In this document: one piece after another, positions 7,859 through 17,037 of the stretch
Layout: each line of letters starts with the position of its first letter
Numbering within the stretch: the stretch's first letter is position 1
NCBI GenBank assembly: GCA_025353725.1
Contig: JANXOF010000065.1
Location: forward strand, 62,001 to 126,000
DNA length: 64,000 nt
Reading direction: 5' to 3'
DNA from: Polyangiaceae bacterium
Lineage (GTDB): Bacteria > Myxococcota_A > Polyangia > Polyangiales > Polyangiaceae
The notes under the pieces: generated by a model
Told to the model about the DNA's origin: nothing
Seen by the model: the letters and a program-made list of their open reading frames with translations, nothing else
The model's database searches: none
Translations under genes and position numbers: made by a program

Positions 7859-10800
7859 TTACGCGCGGCGCTGCTGCCGTCCTCTAGTCTGAGGGTCTAA
7901 AACGCTCGCTTCGTCTGTCGGCGCGACCGCGCGCCGGCCGCTGACGAGCACTTCCTCGCGACCCAGCGCATCAAGGTGGCGGACGAGGCGGTAGGTAGTA
8001 TTGCCCTGCGCGCGCGCGACTTCTGGGGCGGCGACGAGGAGCTGAAGGTCCAGCGAGCGACAGAGCTCGAAGAGCACCGCGAGATTGTCGGGCGAGAGGC
8101 GATTGGCTTCGTCGAGAAAGAGAAAGCGGAGCGTCCCCGATGGCGTGTCCGAACGAAGTAAGTTTGCGTCACGCTCCCACTCTGTAAGGACGACCATCAT
8201 GAGTGCGGCACCGACGCCTATTGCTTCACCCGTCGAGAGTCGCGTCGGCGAAGCGGGCTCCCAGTCAGAGCTCGAACGCCGCTGAATCTCGACGGCGAGA
8301 TCCAGATACTCGCGATAATCGAGAATGCGCTGAGCTCCCGCCTTTCCGCCTCCGCCGTAGCGCCGGAAGACTTCGCCGAGAGCCTCCTCGAACGGCAGGT
8401 CGGATTGGAAAAGGAGCTCTTGGACCTCGCCGCCCCGAAGCGCACGGAGGACGAGCTCCATCCGCTCGACGCGCTTCACGTGGACACGGATGGCACCGAT
8501 GCTTCCGAACGCAACGCTTACGAGGTCGCGGTTGAGGCGACGGACGCGTGCCGCTGTTTTGCGGAGCTGGACGTCGATTCCGCGCGCAATGTCTTCGGAG
8601 GTTCCGCGAAGTTCGACCTCGTGTCGTAGGACGCGGTCGGCGAGTCGCGCGAGGTCCGCGCGCAAGCGTTCGAGGGCCTGTGCCGGATCCGCAACATCTG
8701 CAAACTGAGTCGGCAGGCGTCGCATGACCCAGCTGCGCGCGGCGAGCCACGCTTCGAGGTACGCGGTCGGCGACTCGCCTTCGCGCGCAAAGGCTAAGCG
8801 AACGGCGCTCGCGCCATCGGCGCTGGCGCGACCGTGATCGAGTCGCGTGAGGAGCAAGTCGCGTTTTGCGCGCGCTTCGGCGAGGTGCTCGGCCGGATTT
8901 AGGTAGCTCTCCGCGCCGGGGTTTAGCGTGAGTCCTGCCGCCTCGGCGAGCGCCTCGAAGGCTCGATGCGAGGCGTTGGCGGGCTCGCAACGACGCTCCA
9001 TACTCGCGACGTCGGAATGCGCTTTGGCGAGCGCACGGCCTGCGTTCGCTCGGCGCTCGTACGTAATCGCAAGACTCGTGGCGAGTTCGCGCTCGCGAGA
9101 GACAAGCACCGTGCGCTCACTCGCGAGTTTCGCTATCTCGGCGTCCAGTTCCGCCAGTGGGACTTCGAGCGCTGACACGCCGCCCGCGTCGAGAAGCTCG
9201 CTCTGCAATCGGGTTCGCGTGGCTTCCCGGACGGCGCGTTCGCCTTCGGCCGTTTGCCAAGCGACGTTCGCAAGCTCCCATGCCGCTTCGGCACGACGAA
9301 GTGCGGCGTCAGCCTCAGCGCTCGCGAGTCTCGCCGTCGCGTGTTGCTCTTCTATCGAATTTCGAGCCACATCGTGATTCGCGAGTGCCGCCTGGAGGTC
9401 GGGTCCGGCGATAGCCCCCTTTCGAGCGAGCACATCGACGAGAGCGCTTTCGGCCGCAAAGAGCCGGTCGCGTTCGCCTTCGAGCCTCGTTCGCTCCTGG
9501 TCAGCCGTCGCGGCGGAATCTCTGGTGGGCGCGGGATGACGAAGCGTGTCAAGGGTGCCGCCGAGTTCGGCGCGAGCCTCTGCGACGCGTTCGATTTCGC
9601 GAGCTGCGTCGCGGGCGACATGAAGCGCTTGTTCGAGTTCCCCAACCTGACTCTCGATGTCATGCGGAAGGAGGACGTGTGCCTCGCCGACGAGCGTTCG
9701 GATCCCCTCGAGCCTCTGCCGCGCGACGCTCACACGCGACTGACCCGAGAGCGCCCGCGTTTTCGCGTCGGCCTCAGCTTCACGCAAGAGGCGTTCGCGA
9801 GTTCGCGCCGCTGCAGCTTTCGGCGTCGGGTCCCCCGATTCGAGCGCGAGAGCTTCCGCGAGGAGTCGGCTTGCATCCCGCAGGAGCAGGTCTGCCTTTC
9901 GCGTTTCTTCGAGTTGAGCGTTAATAAAGTTCGTGCCGTCGTCGGCGAGCGCGTGCAGTTCGCGGGCTCGACGTACGCGCGCTTCGCGGCCAAGAATAGG
10001 CGCCCGCGGTTTCCGCGTGATCCGGAGCGCTGAGGCCTCTTTCACGACGACGTCGATCGTCTCGGCGGAGCCAAGATGAGCGCGCGCGGTTTCGACAATG
10101 CGCGGTACATCGGATTCCTTGACCAGCCAGACGGTTTCTGGAGCTTCACTGATCAGAGAGAGTGCCTCGGCGGCAACCTCCGGATCGTCGACGATGAGTG
10201 CGTGTGCCAACGGGCCGAGGGCCGCCTCGAGCCACGGCGCCTCTTCCGCGGAGCTCGTTTCAAAACGGGCGGCGAAAAGTTCAGCGGTGAGCGCGTCACG
10301 AACCGCGAGTAGCTCCTGCGCGACGCCGCCGCCGCCTTCTTCGAGTGCTTCGGCCTCACGGACCCGTTCGTTTCGAAGCTGTTCGGCAGCTTTGAGCGCG
10401 GCACGTCGTCCTTCTTGCCCCTGGGCGAGCGCTTCGCGGACGCGAGCGATGTGTTCGATGGAGTCGACGGGAGCCTTCGAATACGCGGCAAGTCGTTCGA
10501 GTGCGGGCTTCAGCGTTTCCCAGTGCACGGCCGCGACGTCGAAAATTTCAGCTTGAGCGCGCGCATCGGTCGCTTGACGCGAGGCGTCTAGCCCATCGGC
10601 CATCGCCGCGCGCACGTCGTCTTCGCACGCACGAAGAAAGCGTTCGGCGCCCGCTGCGGCTTGCTCGATGACCGTGGCGGGACAGTCCTCGGCTAAAAAC
10701 GTCATCTCATACGCCGCGGCGCGTACGCGGACAGCGGAAGCGGCGTGAAGCTTCGCGCGTGCTGCCGTGAGTTCGGTCTCGAGTGAACGTTGGCGGGTCG

Positions 10801-12334
10801 CCGTTTGGTCCAACGCCGCGAGGCGAGCGAGTTGCTCACGTGCGAAGTCATAGAGCGACGAGCCGTCGCTTCCCGCGGACACGGGACCGCCGCTCACGTG
10901 CGCGAGGGCTCGCATCGCGGCCGCGTGTTCGGTGTGATGCATCTTGTAAAGAGAGGCGTCTCTCGCCGTCCGGGCGCGTGCCGTGTCGACGTCCTCGAGC
11001 TCGCGGCGAACGCGCGTGAGTGCATCCTCGACCATGATTTCGTCCAGGTTCGGGTCCGCGAGGAGCGCGCGCGCTTCGGCCAGGCGAGTTCGAGCCGTGC
11101 GCTGGGCGTGCGCTCGCGCGTGCAGCTCTTCGAGTCCTGCCTGGAGGTCCCCGAGGCCTCGAGTGGCGCGCTCGTAACCCGCGCGTGCGCGTTCTCGGTG
11201 CGCCTCCGCGGTGTCTCGCGCGAGGCTGGCTTGCGCATGGACGTCGCGGGCTGCGTTCGCGATTCGGGTGGCGTCGCCTTCCTCGCGCGCGGCCGTTTCC
11301 GCGCGTGCTGCAATCGCGCGCGCGGTTAAGGAACGAGCGCGTTTGACCGCGCGGTCGTCGCTTGCAGTATGCACTTCGGACAGTCGCGCCGTGACGCTCT
11401 GCGACTTTTTCTCGGCCTCGAAGCGTTGATGGTCGAGCCCCGCGACCTCGGCCTCGACGCGTGCGGCCTCCTCGCGCGCGGCGACGTCGCGTGCCTTCGT
11501 CTCCACGGCCGCGGCCCTCACCGCGGCGGCGGACGCATCGAACATAGCGGCACCCGTGCTGTGAATGGCCGTGATTTCGTGCTCCAGCGCCCGTGCTTCG
11601 GCGATCTCGATGCGCGTTTTTCGGCAGGCTTCTAAATTCGCACGCATGCGTACGAGCGTGTCCGCGAGGCCGGTTTCCTCTTTCAGCAAAAAGCCACGCA
11701 GTTCGCTCGTAAGCGCTCGCGAAATTCCCCCGGTCATGCTCGTGCGGAGCATGTCGTGCAGCTTCGAGCGCTCCTCGTCTGTCGCGAGGCGAAGCGGATT
11801 GACGCCTCGATCGAACAGCGCAGCGAAGTAGTCCTTGGCGCTCGAAAATACGTGGATAGTGCCGCCAAGGCGCGCCACGGTGCGCTTTACTTCGTCGAGC
11901 TCTGGTACGTCGTCGTGGTCCGACGCCGACACGAGGAGGAGTTCTTTCATGCTGCCCTGAAGGTCAAGGCCGCTCACGATGAAGGGGGTGAGCTCGAGGC
12001 TCGGCTCCGATTTTCGAACCAGCTGAACGCCGGCGACAATGTGGGTCCCATCGCCCAGCGCGAGCTCCATCGCCGCGTACGATGGGCGACCGGACTCGCC
12101 AAGGCGTCCGTAGAGTCCGCGATCGCCGCCGGTCGCCGCGGTCTCGCCAAGGTTCGTAAAGCGAAGGCGCCCCAGGTCGGGTAGGAGCACGACGTACGCG
12201 GCGATCATGACCGTGGTTTTCCCCGCGCCGTTTGCGCCCTCGAGCGCGGTCACATGGCGATCAAGGAGATACCGCTCGTAGAAGACACCCTTCCAGTTCA
12301 CGAGGGCCAGGGCTGTCGCGCAGGTGCGACTCAC
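7859..12334 (-). CDS. mukB: Chromosome partition protein MukB (SMC-like ATPase)
   Basis: 1491 residues, almost exactly the length of enterobacterial MukB (1486). The N-terminal ATPase half has ALALVNWKGVFYERYLLD and Walker A EGANGAGKTT (about 32-41), then IPDL-like LLPDLGRLRF and a GGISRALTSELRGFLL segment. Long Ala/Arg/Glu-rich coiled coils flank a hinge at about 660-790 containing APWLEAALGPLAHALIVDD and ILGREARVRRARELHA. The C-terminal half has the signature motif LSTGEAIG (about 1366-1373) and Walker B RFLFLDEANRLS (D1408, E1409), then LLVAAPEVARAQGNTTYRLV. Hinge and head motifs match MukB much better than MksB or JetC, which are shorter. It starts in a 4-base overlap with mukE and should form the MukBEF condensin. 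Confidence 0.93.
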   Translation of the reverse strand: MSRTCATALALVNWKGVFYERYLLDRHVTALEGANGAGKTTVMIAAYVVLLPDLGRLRFTNLGETAATGGDRGLYGRLGESGRPSYAAMELALGDGTHIVAGVQLVRKSEPSLELTPFIVSGLDLQGSMKELLLVSASDHDDVPELDEVKRTVARLGGTIHVFSSAKDYFAALFDRGVNPLRLATDEERSKLHDMLRTSMTGGISRALTSELRGFLLKEETGLADTLVRMRANLEACRKTRIEIAEARALEHEITAIHSTGAAMFDASAAAVRAAAVETKARDVAAREEAARVEAEVAGLDHQRFEAEKKSQSVTARLSEVHTASDDRAVKRARSLTARAIAARAETAAREEGDATRIANAARDVHAQASLARDTAEAHRERARAGYERATRGLGDLQAGLEELHARAHAQRTARTRLAEARALLADPNLDEIMVEDALTRVRRELEDVDTARARTARDASLYKMHHTEHAAAMRALAHVSGGPVSAGSDGSSLYDFAREQLARLAALDQTATRQRSLETELTAARAKLHAASAVRVRAAAYEMTFLAEDCPATVIEQAAAGAERFLRACEDDVRAAMADGLDASRQATDARAQAEIFDVAAVHWETLKPALERLAAYSKAPVDSIEHIARVREALAQGQEGRRAALKAAEQLRNERVREAEALEEGGGGVAQELLAVRDALTAELFAARFETSSAEEAPWLEAALGPLAHALIVDDPEVAAEALSLISEAPETVWLVKESDVPRIVETARAHLGSAETIDVVVKEASALRITRKPRAPILGREARVRRARELHALADDGTNFINAQLEETRKADLLLRDASRLLAEALALESGDPTPKAAAARTRERLLREAEADAKTRALSGQSRVSVARQRLEGIRTLVGEAHVLLPHDIESQVGELEQALHVARDAAREIERVAEARAELGGTLDTLRHPAPTRDSAATADQERTRLEGERDRLFAAESALVDVLARKGAIAGPDLQAALANHDVARNSIEEQHATARLASAEADAALRRAEAAWELANVAWQTAEGERAVREATRTRLQSELLDAGGVSALEVPLAELDAEIAKLASERTVLVSRERELATSLAITYERRANAGRALAKAHSDVASMERRCEPANASHRAFEALAEAAGLTLNPGAESYLNPAEHLAEARAKRDLLLTRLDHGRASADGASAVRLAFAREGESPTAYLEAWLAARSWVMRRLPTQFADVADPAQALERLRADLARLADRVLRHEVELRGTSEDIARGIDVQLRKTAARVRRLNRDLVSVAFGSIGAIRVHVKRVERMELVLRALRGGEVQELLFQSDLPFEEALGEVFRRYGGGGKAGAQRILDYREYLDLAVEIQRRSSSDWEPASPTRLSTGEAIGVGAALMMVVLTEWERDANLLRSDTPSGTLRFLFLDEANRLSPDNLAVLFELCRSLDLQLLVAAPEVARAQGNTTYRLVRHLDALGREEVLVSGRRAVAPTDEASVLDPQTRGRQQRRA

Positions 12335-13047
12335 GGCGAAGGCTCCGCTTCATCCGTGTCGCCGAGACCCTCTTCCTCGTGGGCCTTCTCTTCTTGTACG
12401 GGGTCTTCGCTTTCGTCTTCGCGGAGAGCAATCTCGCCGGACGCGACGAGGCTCTCGAGATGTGCAGCAGCCGAGCCGGCTCCGCGCAGAGGTTCGGCAA
12501 AGCGAAGGAGCGGCGATCGCATACGGTACCGCGTTTCGTCCAACGCATCGACGAACCCGAGCGTCGCGAGGCGGCGGAGGGCGCCTTCGACTTTGGCCCT
12601 GACGGTCTCGGCGGCTGCACGCTCGTCGTACCTTTTTCGTTTCGGATTAAGCGCGCCGAGGAGCACGTCAGAGCCGACGATGCCCGCGAGGTGCGAGAGC
12701 ACCTGTTCGCGCGACACGATAGCGCCCGTCTCGACCGTGACGGGCTCGAGGTAAAGGAGCGCGAGCGCTTGGCCCACGAGCATTTCGGCGGGCGAAAGGT
12801 GACGTCTCCCGAGCTTGTCAAGGGTTGGCAAGAGGTAAAAGTAGCCGTCGCTTTTCTGAACGAGCTCGCACCCGTAGCGGCGATAAAGCGGCTCCAGGTA
12901 ATCTTGCGCGTCCACGAGAAGTGCGAACCACGCGGCGTCGTCGCGATCGACGTGACGCCCACGACGTAGCGCGAGATCGAGATCGGGGAACGCGTCGTCG
13001 ACAATGACGTCTTCGAGCGTGGCGAATCGACTTGTGTTCATGCTCAT
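12331..13047 (-). CDS. mukE: Chromosome partition protein MukE
   Basis: 238 residues (E. coli MukE is 234). The conserved start DAFPDLDLALRRGRHVDRDD corresponds to the enterobacterial 'PLFPALDSALRSGRHIG' region. It is followed by DAQDYLEPLYRRYGCELV, GYFYLLPT and a second winged-helix region ending FGFVDAL-like and RYRMRSPLLRFAEPLR. The acidic tail (EDESEDPVQEEKAHEEEG) is also typical. MukE bridges the MukF kleisin and DNA. The ATG overlaps the mukF stop by 4 bases and its own stop overlaps the mukB start by 4 bases, so the three are translationally coupled and should be made in fixed ratio. Confidence 0.93.
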   Translation of the reverse strand: MSMNTSRFATLEDVIVDDAFPDLDLALRRGRHVDRDDAAWFALLVDAQDYLEPLYRRYGCELVQKSDGYFYLLPTLDKLGRRHLSPAEMLVGQALALLYLEPVTVETGAIVSREQVLSHLAGIVGSDVLLGALNPKRKRYDERAAAETVRAKVEGALRRLATLGFVDALDETRYRMRSPLLRFAEPLRGAGSAAAHLESLVASGEIALREDESEDPVQEEKAHEEEGLGDTDEAEPSP

Positions 13048-14420
13048 GGTGCGTCGTCCTCTCCCTTGCCTTCGTCCGCAGCGGGATCGTTCGGTCCTCG
13101 AGGTCCGAGTCTTTCGTCGCTACCAAGTGACCACTCCTCGACGACGATTCCTTCGCCCGCGGCGACCCACGCGCGCTCTTCGGTACTCGCTATCGCGACA
13201 ATTTGAGGCACTATTTGAGCGACTTTGCCCGCCGTACGAAAGCGAGCATCGACACTTGCATCGGGCTCCGCCACGCGTGCGGTGAGCTCCGCGAGGCCTC
13301 GTGCTCCTTCCGCAAGTGCGTTGCGAATCGAGGTCGTGAGCGCGGCGTCCGGATCGCTTGCGATCTCGGCGTCGAGTTTAGGTTCGCGCTCTTTTTTCGG
13401 TCGGCGCACGGGCACGGCGTCGGGCGTCGCGATCGCCTGCCGCAAGAGACGAATCGCGGGCGCGTTCGCCACGGTGAGGGCGTACGCCTTGCCGCCACGT
13501 CCCGCGAGTTGCTCGCGAAGGCGATGAATGAGCGTTCGGCTTGGGTCGAGGCGTACGACGTCCCGTAGGTAGCGATGTACCCAGTCGTGGTAGTCGGACC
13601 AGGCGCGTTGTCGCGCCGCGCCCCAAGCCGCGATGCGGTCGACTTGCTCGATGGCCCCGCGCGCGGCGTGTTCGGCCTCCGCGTGGCCGGCGCCTTCGGC
13701 GATCTCCCGCACCTCCTGTAGCAGCTCGCTGAAGCGATACGAGTGGCGTAGGAGCATGTCGTTGAGCTCGTGGAGTACGGCGCTTGTCGTGTCGAGGAGG
13801 CTCGTACAGCGCTCGACGGCACCGAACCAATCCGCGGTAAGCAGCGCGCTAATGTCGCGCTGAAATGTCTCTTGTTGCAAATCGAAGCCGCGCTGACGCC
13901 GCTCGATGCCCCCTGCGAGCTCAAAGAGAGTCACGCGCAATGGGCCGACCACGTGAGCGCGCCACGCCTCCGGCTCGCTGGCCGTTCGAGCTGCCTCCCG
14001 CACGGCTAAGAGGCATGCTGTCAGTGTTCCCGCGAGCACGTCGAGGCTTTCGCGCGTGAGCGCCTCGTCTTCGAGATAAAAGGCTACGATTCCGGTCGCC
14101 AGGCGGGTGAGAGCGTACTCCCCGGAACGTACGACGCCCGCGCCGTCGACGCGAACGAGAAGGCGCTGGTCGCGGAGGCGGCGCACAACATGCGTCGCGC
14201 GTTTGGAAGAGCGCGTGCCCCCGGCGCCCTCGTTCGTGAGCACGACGACCTGCTGAAAAATGTCGAAAAGTTGATCTTCTTGGAATGACGCCACCGCGGC
14301 GTGGTCAGCCCGGAGTTGGAGCGCCGCAAGAAAGCAGAGATCAAGGGTCGGAAGCTCGAGCGATACGCCGCGTCGAGCGAGAGACGTAACCAATGCAGCC
14401 GCGGGATGTGGATCAGGCAC
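13044..14420 (-). CDS. mukF: Chromosome partition protein MukF (kleisin)
   Basis: 458 residues (E. coli MukF is 440). It starts at a GTG at 14420. The N-terminal winged helix (about 1-115) includes LELPTLDLCFLAALQL and THVVRRLRDQRLLVR. The middle helical bundle has RDISALLTADWFGAVERCTS, LDTTSAVLHELNDML and VDRIAAWGAARQRAWSDYHD, all closely parallel to E. coli MukF. YALTVANAPAIRLLR matches the kleisin linker after that bundle. The C-terminus is Glu/Asp-rich. It is the first gene of the mukFEB operon, the same order as in enterobacteria, but no smtA-like gene lies upstream. No strong Shine-Dalgarno is evident before the GTG. Confidence 0.93.
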   Translation of the reverse strand: MPDPHPAAALVTSLARRGVSLELPTLDLCFLAALQLRADHAAVASFQEDQLFDIFQQVVVLTNEGAGGTRSSKRATHVVRRLRDQRLLVRVDGAGVVRSGEYALTRLATGIVAFYLEDEALTRESLDVLAGTLTACLLAVREAARTASEPEAWRAHVVGPLRVTLFELAGGIERRQRGFDLQQETFQRDISALLTADWFGAVERCTSLLDTTSAVLHELNDMLLRHSYRFSELLQEVREIAEGAGHAEAEHAARGAIEQVDRIAAWGAARQRAWSDYHDWVHRYLRDVVRLDPSRTLIHRLREQLAGRGGKAYALTVANAPAIRLLRQAIATPDAVPVRRPKKEREPKLDAEIASDPDAALTTSIRNALAEGARGLAELTARVAEPDASVDARFRTAGKVAQIVPQIVAIASTEERAWVAAGEGIVVEEWSLGSDERLGPRGPNDPAADEGKGEDDAP

Positions 14421-14716
14421 GGCGGAGACGGATCGCGTCGGACATCACGGCGTCGATTGGTTACTCCGAGCGAGGCGAAGTGTCGAGAAACCAGCAATTC
14501 GACGTAGCGTCAGCGCTATGGGCGACGCGCTGCAGCGAGCTTCTTGTGTGGGTGGTCCTTTCCCCCGCGGGTGGGTCACCGGAAGGTGCTGCGTAGGATC
14601 ACCGTCCGGGTCGCGGCAGGCTCAAATGTCTGGAAAGAACCCATGCCAGCCGCTCGGTGCTGAGATAACCCACGTTGGCGCAGACGTTGCTCGTCAAGCC
14701 TTCCGAGGTGGCAGCG
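14421..14716. other. Intergenic region between mukF and a divergent lipoprotein gene
   Basis: About 296 bases between two divergent starts. It must carry the promoters for the muk operon and for the lipoprotein. I see no convincing open frame, RNA gene or strong hairpin. Sequence-specific regulatory sites cannot be assigned by eye. Confidence 0.5.
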
Positions 14717-15928
14717 ATGATCGATACAAAACGTTGGAGCAAACTCGCTTTTGTGACCCTTGCAGCTTGCACGCTTGCGTCCTGCGCCCAGCCCAGTGAA
14801 GGCGTCGACGCGAACTCCGCAGAGGTCAACGTCGCGAACGACCGCCTCGACCCCAACGACGTCTCTATCCTGTTTCCGCTAGAGCGAAGCAAACTCATAC
14901 GGCTCGACGAGCCTGGCAAGGGTGGACCGCTTGTTCCACCAACGGTTTTCGCGTCCGCGCTCGCGCAGTCCCAAAGGAGCCCTATCGTTGCTCCCCCGTC
15001 GAACGCCAAAGTGTCTCTCATCGACCCCATTCATAAGGTCAACTTGCTCGACATGGAAAAATGGCGCATCTTAGGAATTCATTTTGCAACTTGCTTCCCT
15101 AGTCGAAAGAATTGCGAGACCGGACTTCTTAGGTTTGTCGCTCAGCCTGTAGTCGGTGAAGAAATGCTTACTACCGCTGATGCAGCCGCGCACCTTATTT
15201 ACAAGATTCCTCTCGGCGAGCGTGAAGCGGTCGTTGGTGAGCTACTTCGATTAAAGAAGGATTCGCCGATGGCGACGAACGCGCCGATGGGCGTGCACCC
15301 TGGCCTCCGCCGACACGACCCGGCGAGCCTAGCGTTTGCTAAGTCGGTCCTCGCCTTTGCAAAGACGGCGGCGGGCGCCTCGAATTTGATCGAAATCGCT
15401 TTTATGGCGACCAATGAAGATAAAGATCCTTGGATTTTCTTCGCCGGAAAAGTTGATGGATCACAATGGACTCCTAAGTCTATTCCAAACCTTGCCCCCA
15501 AGAAACGTTCGGACGCAAATTTTGGCGGAATCTTCTTTAGCCCTATTCCTATAAATAATGCGTGGCCGACCGGTCCGGAGATTCTAAAGGGTGCGCGCGG
15601 CAGGACCCTCGAGGGCCTCCAAGCCATCGATCGAGCAGAGAATCCAGACCTTGTTACTCATGGTGACATCAATTGTGCGACATGTCATATGCTGGCCACG
15701 ACAAAGCGTACTTTTTACAAGGGCGCAGGTGATACCGAATTGGCATTCAAGCAAAATAGCCTGTCCGGGCTTCCGGCATCCCCTGCTTTCATTCCGTCAA
15801 GTGGATATATTGTTAGAAATTTCGGCTACTTTGGTGACCAAGTCGTTCTTTCAGACCGGTTTATCAATGAGAGTGTGATTAGCGCAAGCGAGGCGAGCAG
15901 CCTTCTTGCAAACCCGGCCGTCCCGTAG
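14717..15928 (+). CDS. Lipoprotein with a single CXXCH haem-type motif, unknown function
   Basis: 403 residues from ATG 14717. MIDTKRWSKLAFVTLAACTL followed by ASC is a clear lipoprotein signal (lipobox LASC, Cys 23). The C-terminal third has GDINCATCHMLATT, a CXXCH motif able to attach one haem c. Two more Cys (HFATCFPSRKNC) lie near residue 130. No other domain is recognised. It is expected at the outer membrane or in the periplasm. Codons in the middle and 3' part are visibly more AT-rich than in the neighbours, suggesting recent acquisition or relaxed selection. It stands alone, divergent from mukF. It could be a redox protein, but the motif alone does not prove haem binding. Confidence 0.75.
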   Translation: MIDTKRWSKLAFVTLAACTLASCAQPSEGVDANSAEVNVANDRLDPNDVSILFPLERSKLIRLDEPGKGGPLVPPTVFASALAQSQRSPIVAPPSNAKVSLIDPIHKVNLLDMEKWRILGIHFATCFPSRKNCETGLLRFVAQPVVGEEMLTTADAAAHLIYKIPLGEREAVVGELLRLKKDSPMATNAPMGVHPGLRRHDPASLAFAKSVLAFAKTAAGASNLIEIAFMATNEDKDPWIFFAGKVDGSQWTPKSIPNLAPKKRSDANFGGIFFSPIPINNAWPTGPEILKGARGRTLEGLQAIDRAENPDLVTHGDINCATCHMLATTKRTFYKGAGDTELAFKQNSLSGLPASPAFIPSSGYIVRNFGYFGDQVVLSDRFINESVISASEASSLLANPAVP

Positions 15929-15954
15929 CGCGCAGGCACTTCGAGGCAGACTGC

Positions 15955-16917
15955 CTAAGCCACGCGAAGAACGAGCTTGCCACGGACGTGACCTGCTTCG
16001 CTGAGCGTATGCGCTCGCGCGGCCTCCTCGAGTGGCAACACGTCTTCGATGACGACACTCAAGGCTCCGGCGTCGATGAGCCGCGCGATTTCGGTAAGCT
16101 GCGTACGGTCGGGTTGCACGAAGACGTAGGCTGCATGCGCACTTTGCGATTTCGCCAAATCTTCGGACGGCGCGCTGACGATGGACACGAGGGTGCCGCC
16201 CTCCTTCAGAACGCTCCAAGAGCGCGCCTGCGTTTCAAAGCCCACAGTGTCGAACACGACATCGACGTCCCGAGCCTGTTTCTCGAACGGGCCTCTTGAG
16301 TAGTCGATGACTTCGTCGGCCCCGAGCTCTTTGAGGAATTCCACGTTTCGCGTAGAGCCCGTCGCGATGACACGCGCACCGCGCCACTTTGCAAGCTGAA
16401 TCGCGAACGTCCCAACGCCGCCTGCGCCTGCGTGAATCAGCACAGTTTGACCGGGCTGCAGGTTCGCTGAAGTGAACGGCTTCGGAGCCTCAAAGAGCGC
16501 CTGCCACGCCGTAAGAGCCGCAAGCGGTACCGCTGCCGCGTGCACGTGGTCGAGTGTCGCGGGTTTGAGGGCGAGCTCCGTCGCCTTCACTATCATGTAC
16601 TCTGCATACGCCCCGTCGCGCGAGAGGTCGGGGCGACCGAACACGGCGTCGCCCAGTGCGAATCCGTTCGCCGTAGTCCCCGCCCTGAGCTCGGCTACCG
16701 TGCCCGAGACGTCCCACCCGAGCACGAGCGGAAACCGATAGCGCATGGCATCCTGCAGATACCCTTTTCGGACTTTCCAATCGACAGGATTGACGCCGGC
16801 GGCGTGCACTCGGACGAGAATCTCGCCTGCGCCGGGAGACGGGCGGGGCGCGTCCTCGTAGCGAAGGGCTTCGACGCCGCCGTACGCATGGATTCGGACT
16901 GCTTTCATCGTTGTCAT
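15955..16917 (-). CDS. Zinc-independent MDR oxidoreductase (quinone reductase-like)
   Basis: 320 residues, medium-chain dehydrogenase/reductase fold. MKAVRIHAYGGVEALRYED is the typical start. Then come AAGVNPVDWKVRKG, a catalytic-domain segment without the zinc-ligand pattern, and the NADP-binding HAGAGGVGTFAIQLAK. It most likely reduces quinones or enones with NADPH. The start at 16917 (MTTMKAV) has AGGAAG about 7 bases upstream; the longer upstream frame is not conserved. It is divergent from a LysR regulator at 17038 across 120 bases, the usual layout of a regulator next to its target, so induction by an electrophile or quinone is plausible. Confidence 0.9.
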   Translation of the reverse strand: MTTMKAVRIHAYGGVEALRYEDAPRPSPGAGEILVRVHAAGVNPVDWKVRKGYLQDAMRYRFPLVLGWDVSGTVAELRAGTTANGFALGDAVFGRPDLSRDGAYAEYMIVKATELALKPATLDHVHAAAVPLAALTAWQALFEAPKPFTSANLQPGQTVLIHAGAGGVGTFAIQLAKWRGARVIATGSTRNVEFLKELGADEVIDYSRGPFEKQARDVDVVFDTVGFETQARSWSVLKEGGTLVSIVSAPSEDLAKSQSAHAAYVFVQPDRTQLTEIARLIDAGALSVVIEDVLPLEEAARAHTLSEAGHVRGKLVLRVA

Positions 16918-17037
16918 GGTGCTCTTCCTTTTACTGGGGTGCGCGTCAGGCGACGCGAACGTTGAGGGAGAATGGCTCGCGGACGGACAGAACGGTAGGT
17001 AGACTCGCGGCACTAAACTCGTTCCTGCCAGGCACAA

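Noticed and set aside
9254-10033. 259-codon plus-strand frame inside mukB
   Set aside because: It is an antisense frame in GC-rich coding DNA; its sequence is Arg/Ser-rich and lacks family resemblance, while mukB is clearly coding.
7859-14420. Wadjet (JetABCD) plasmid-defence locus
   Set aside because: No jetD-like nuclease lies on either side, and the SMC is of MukB length with MukB-type hinge and heads.
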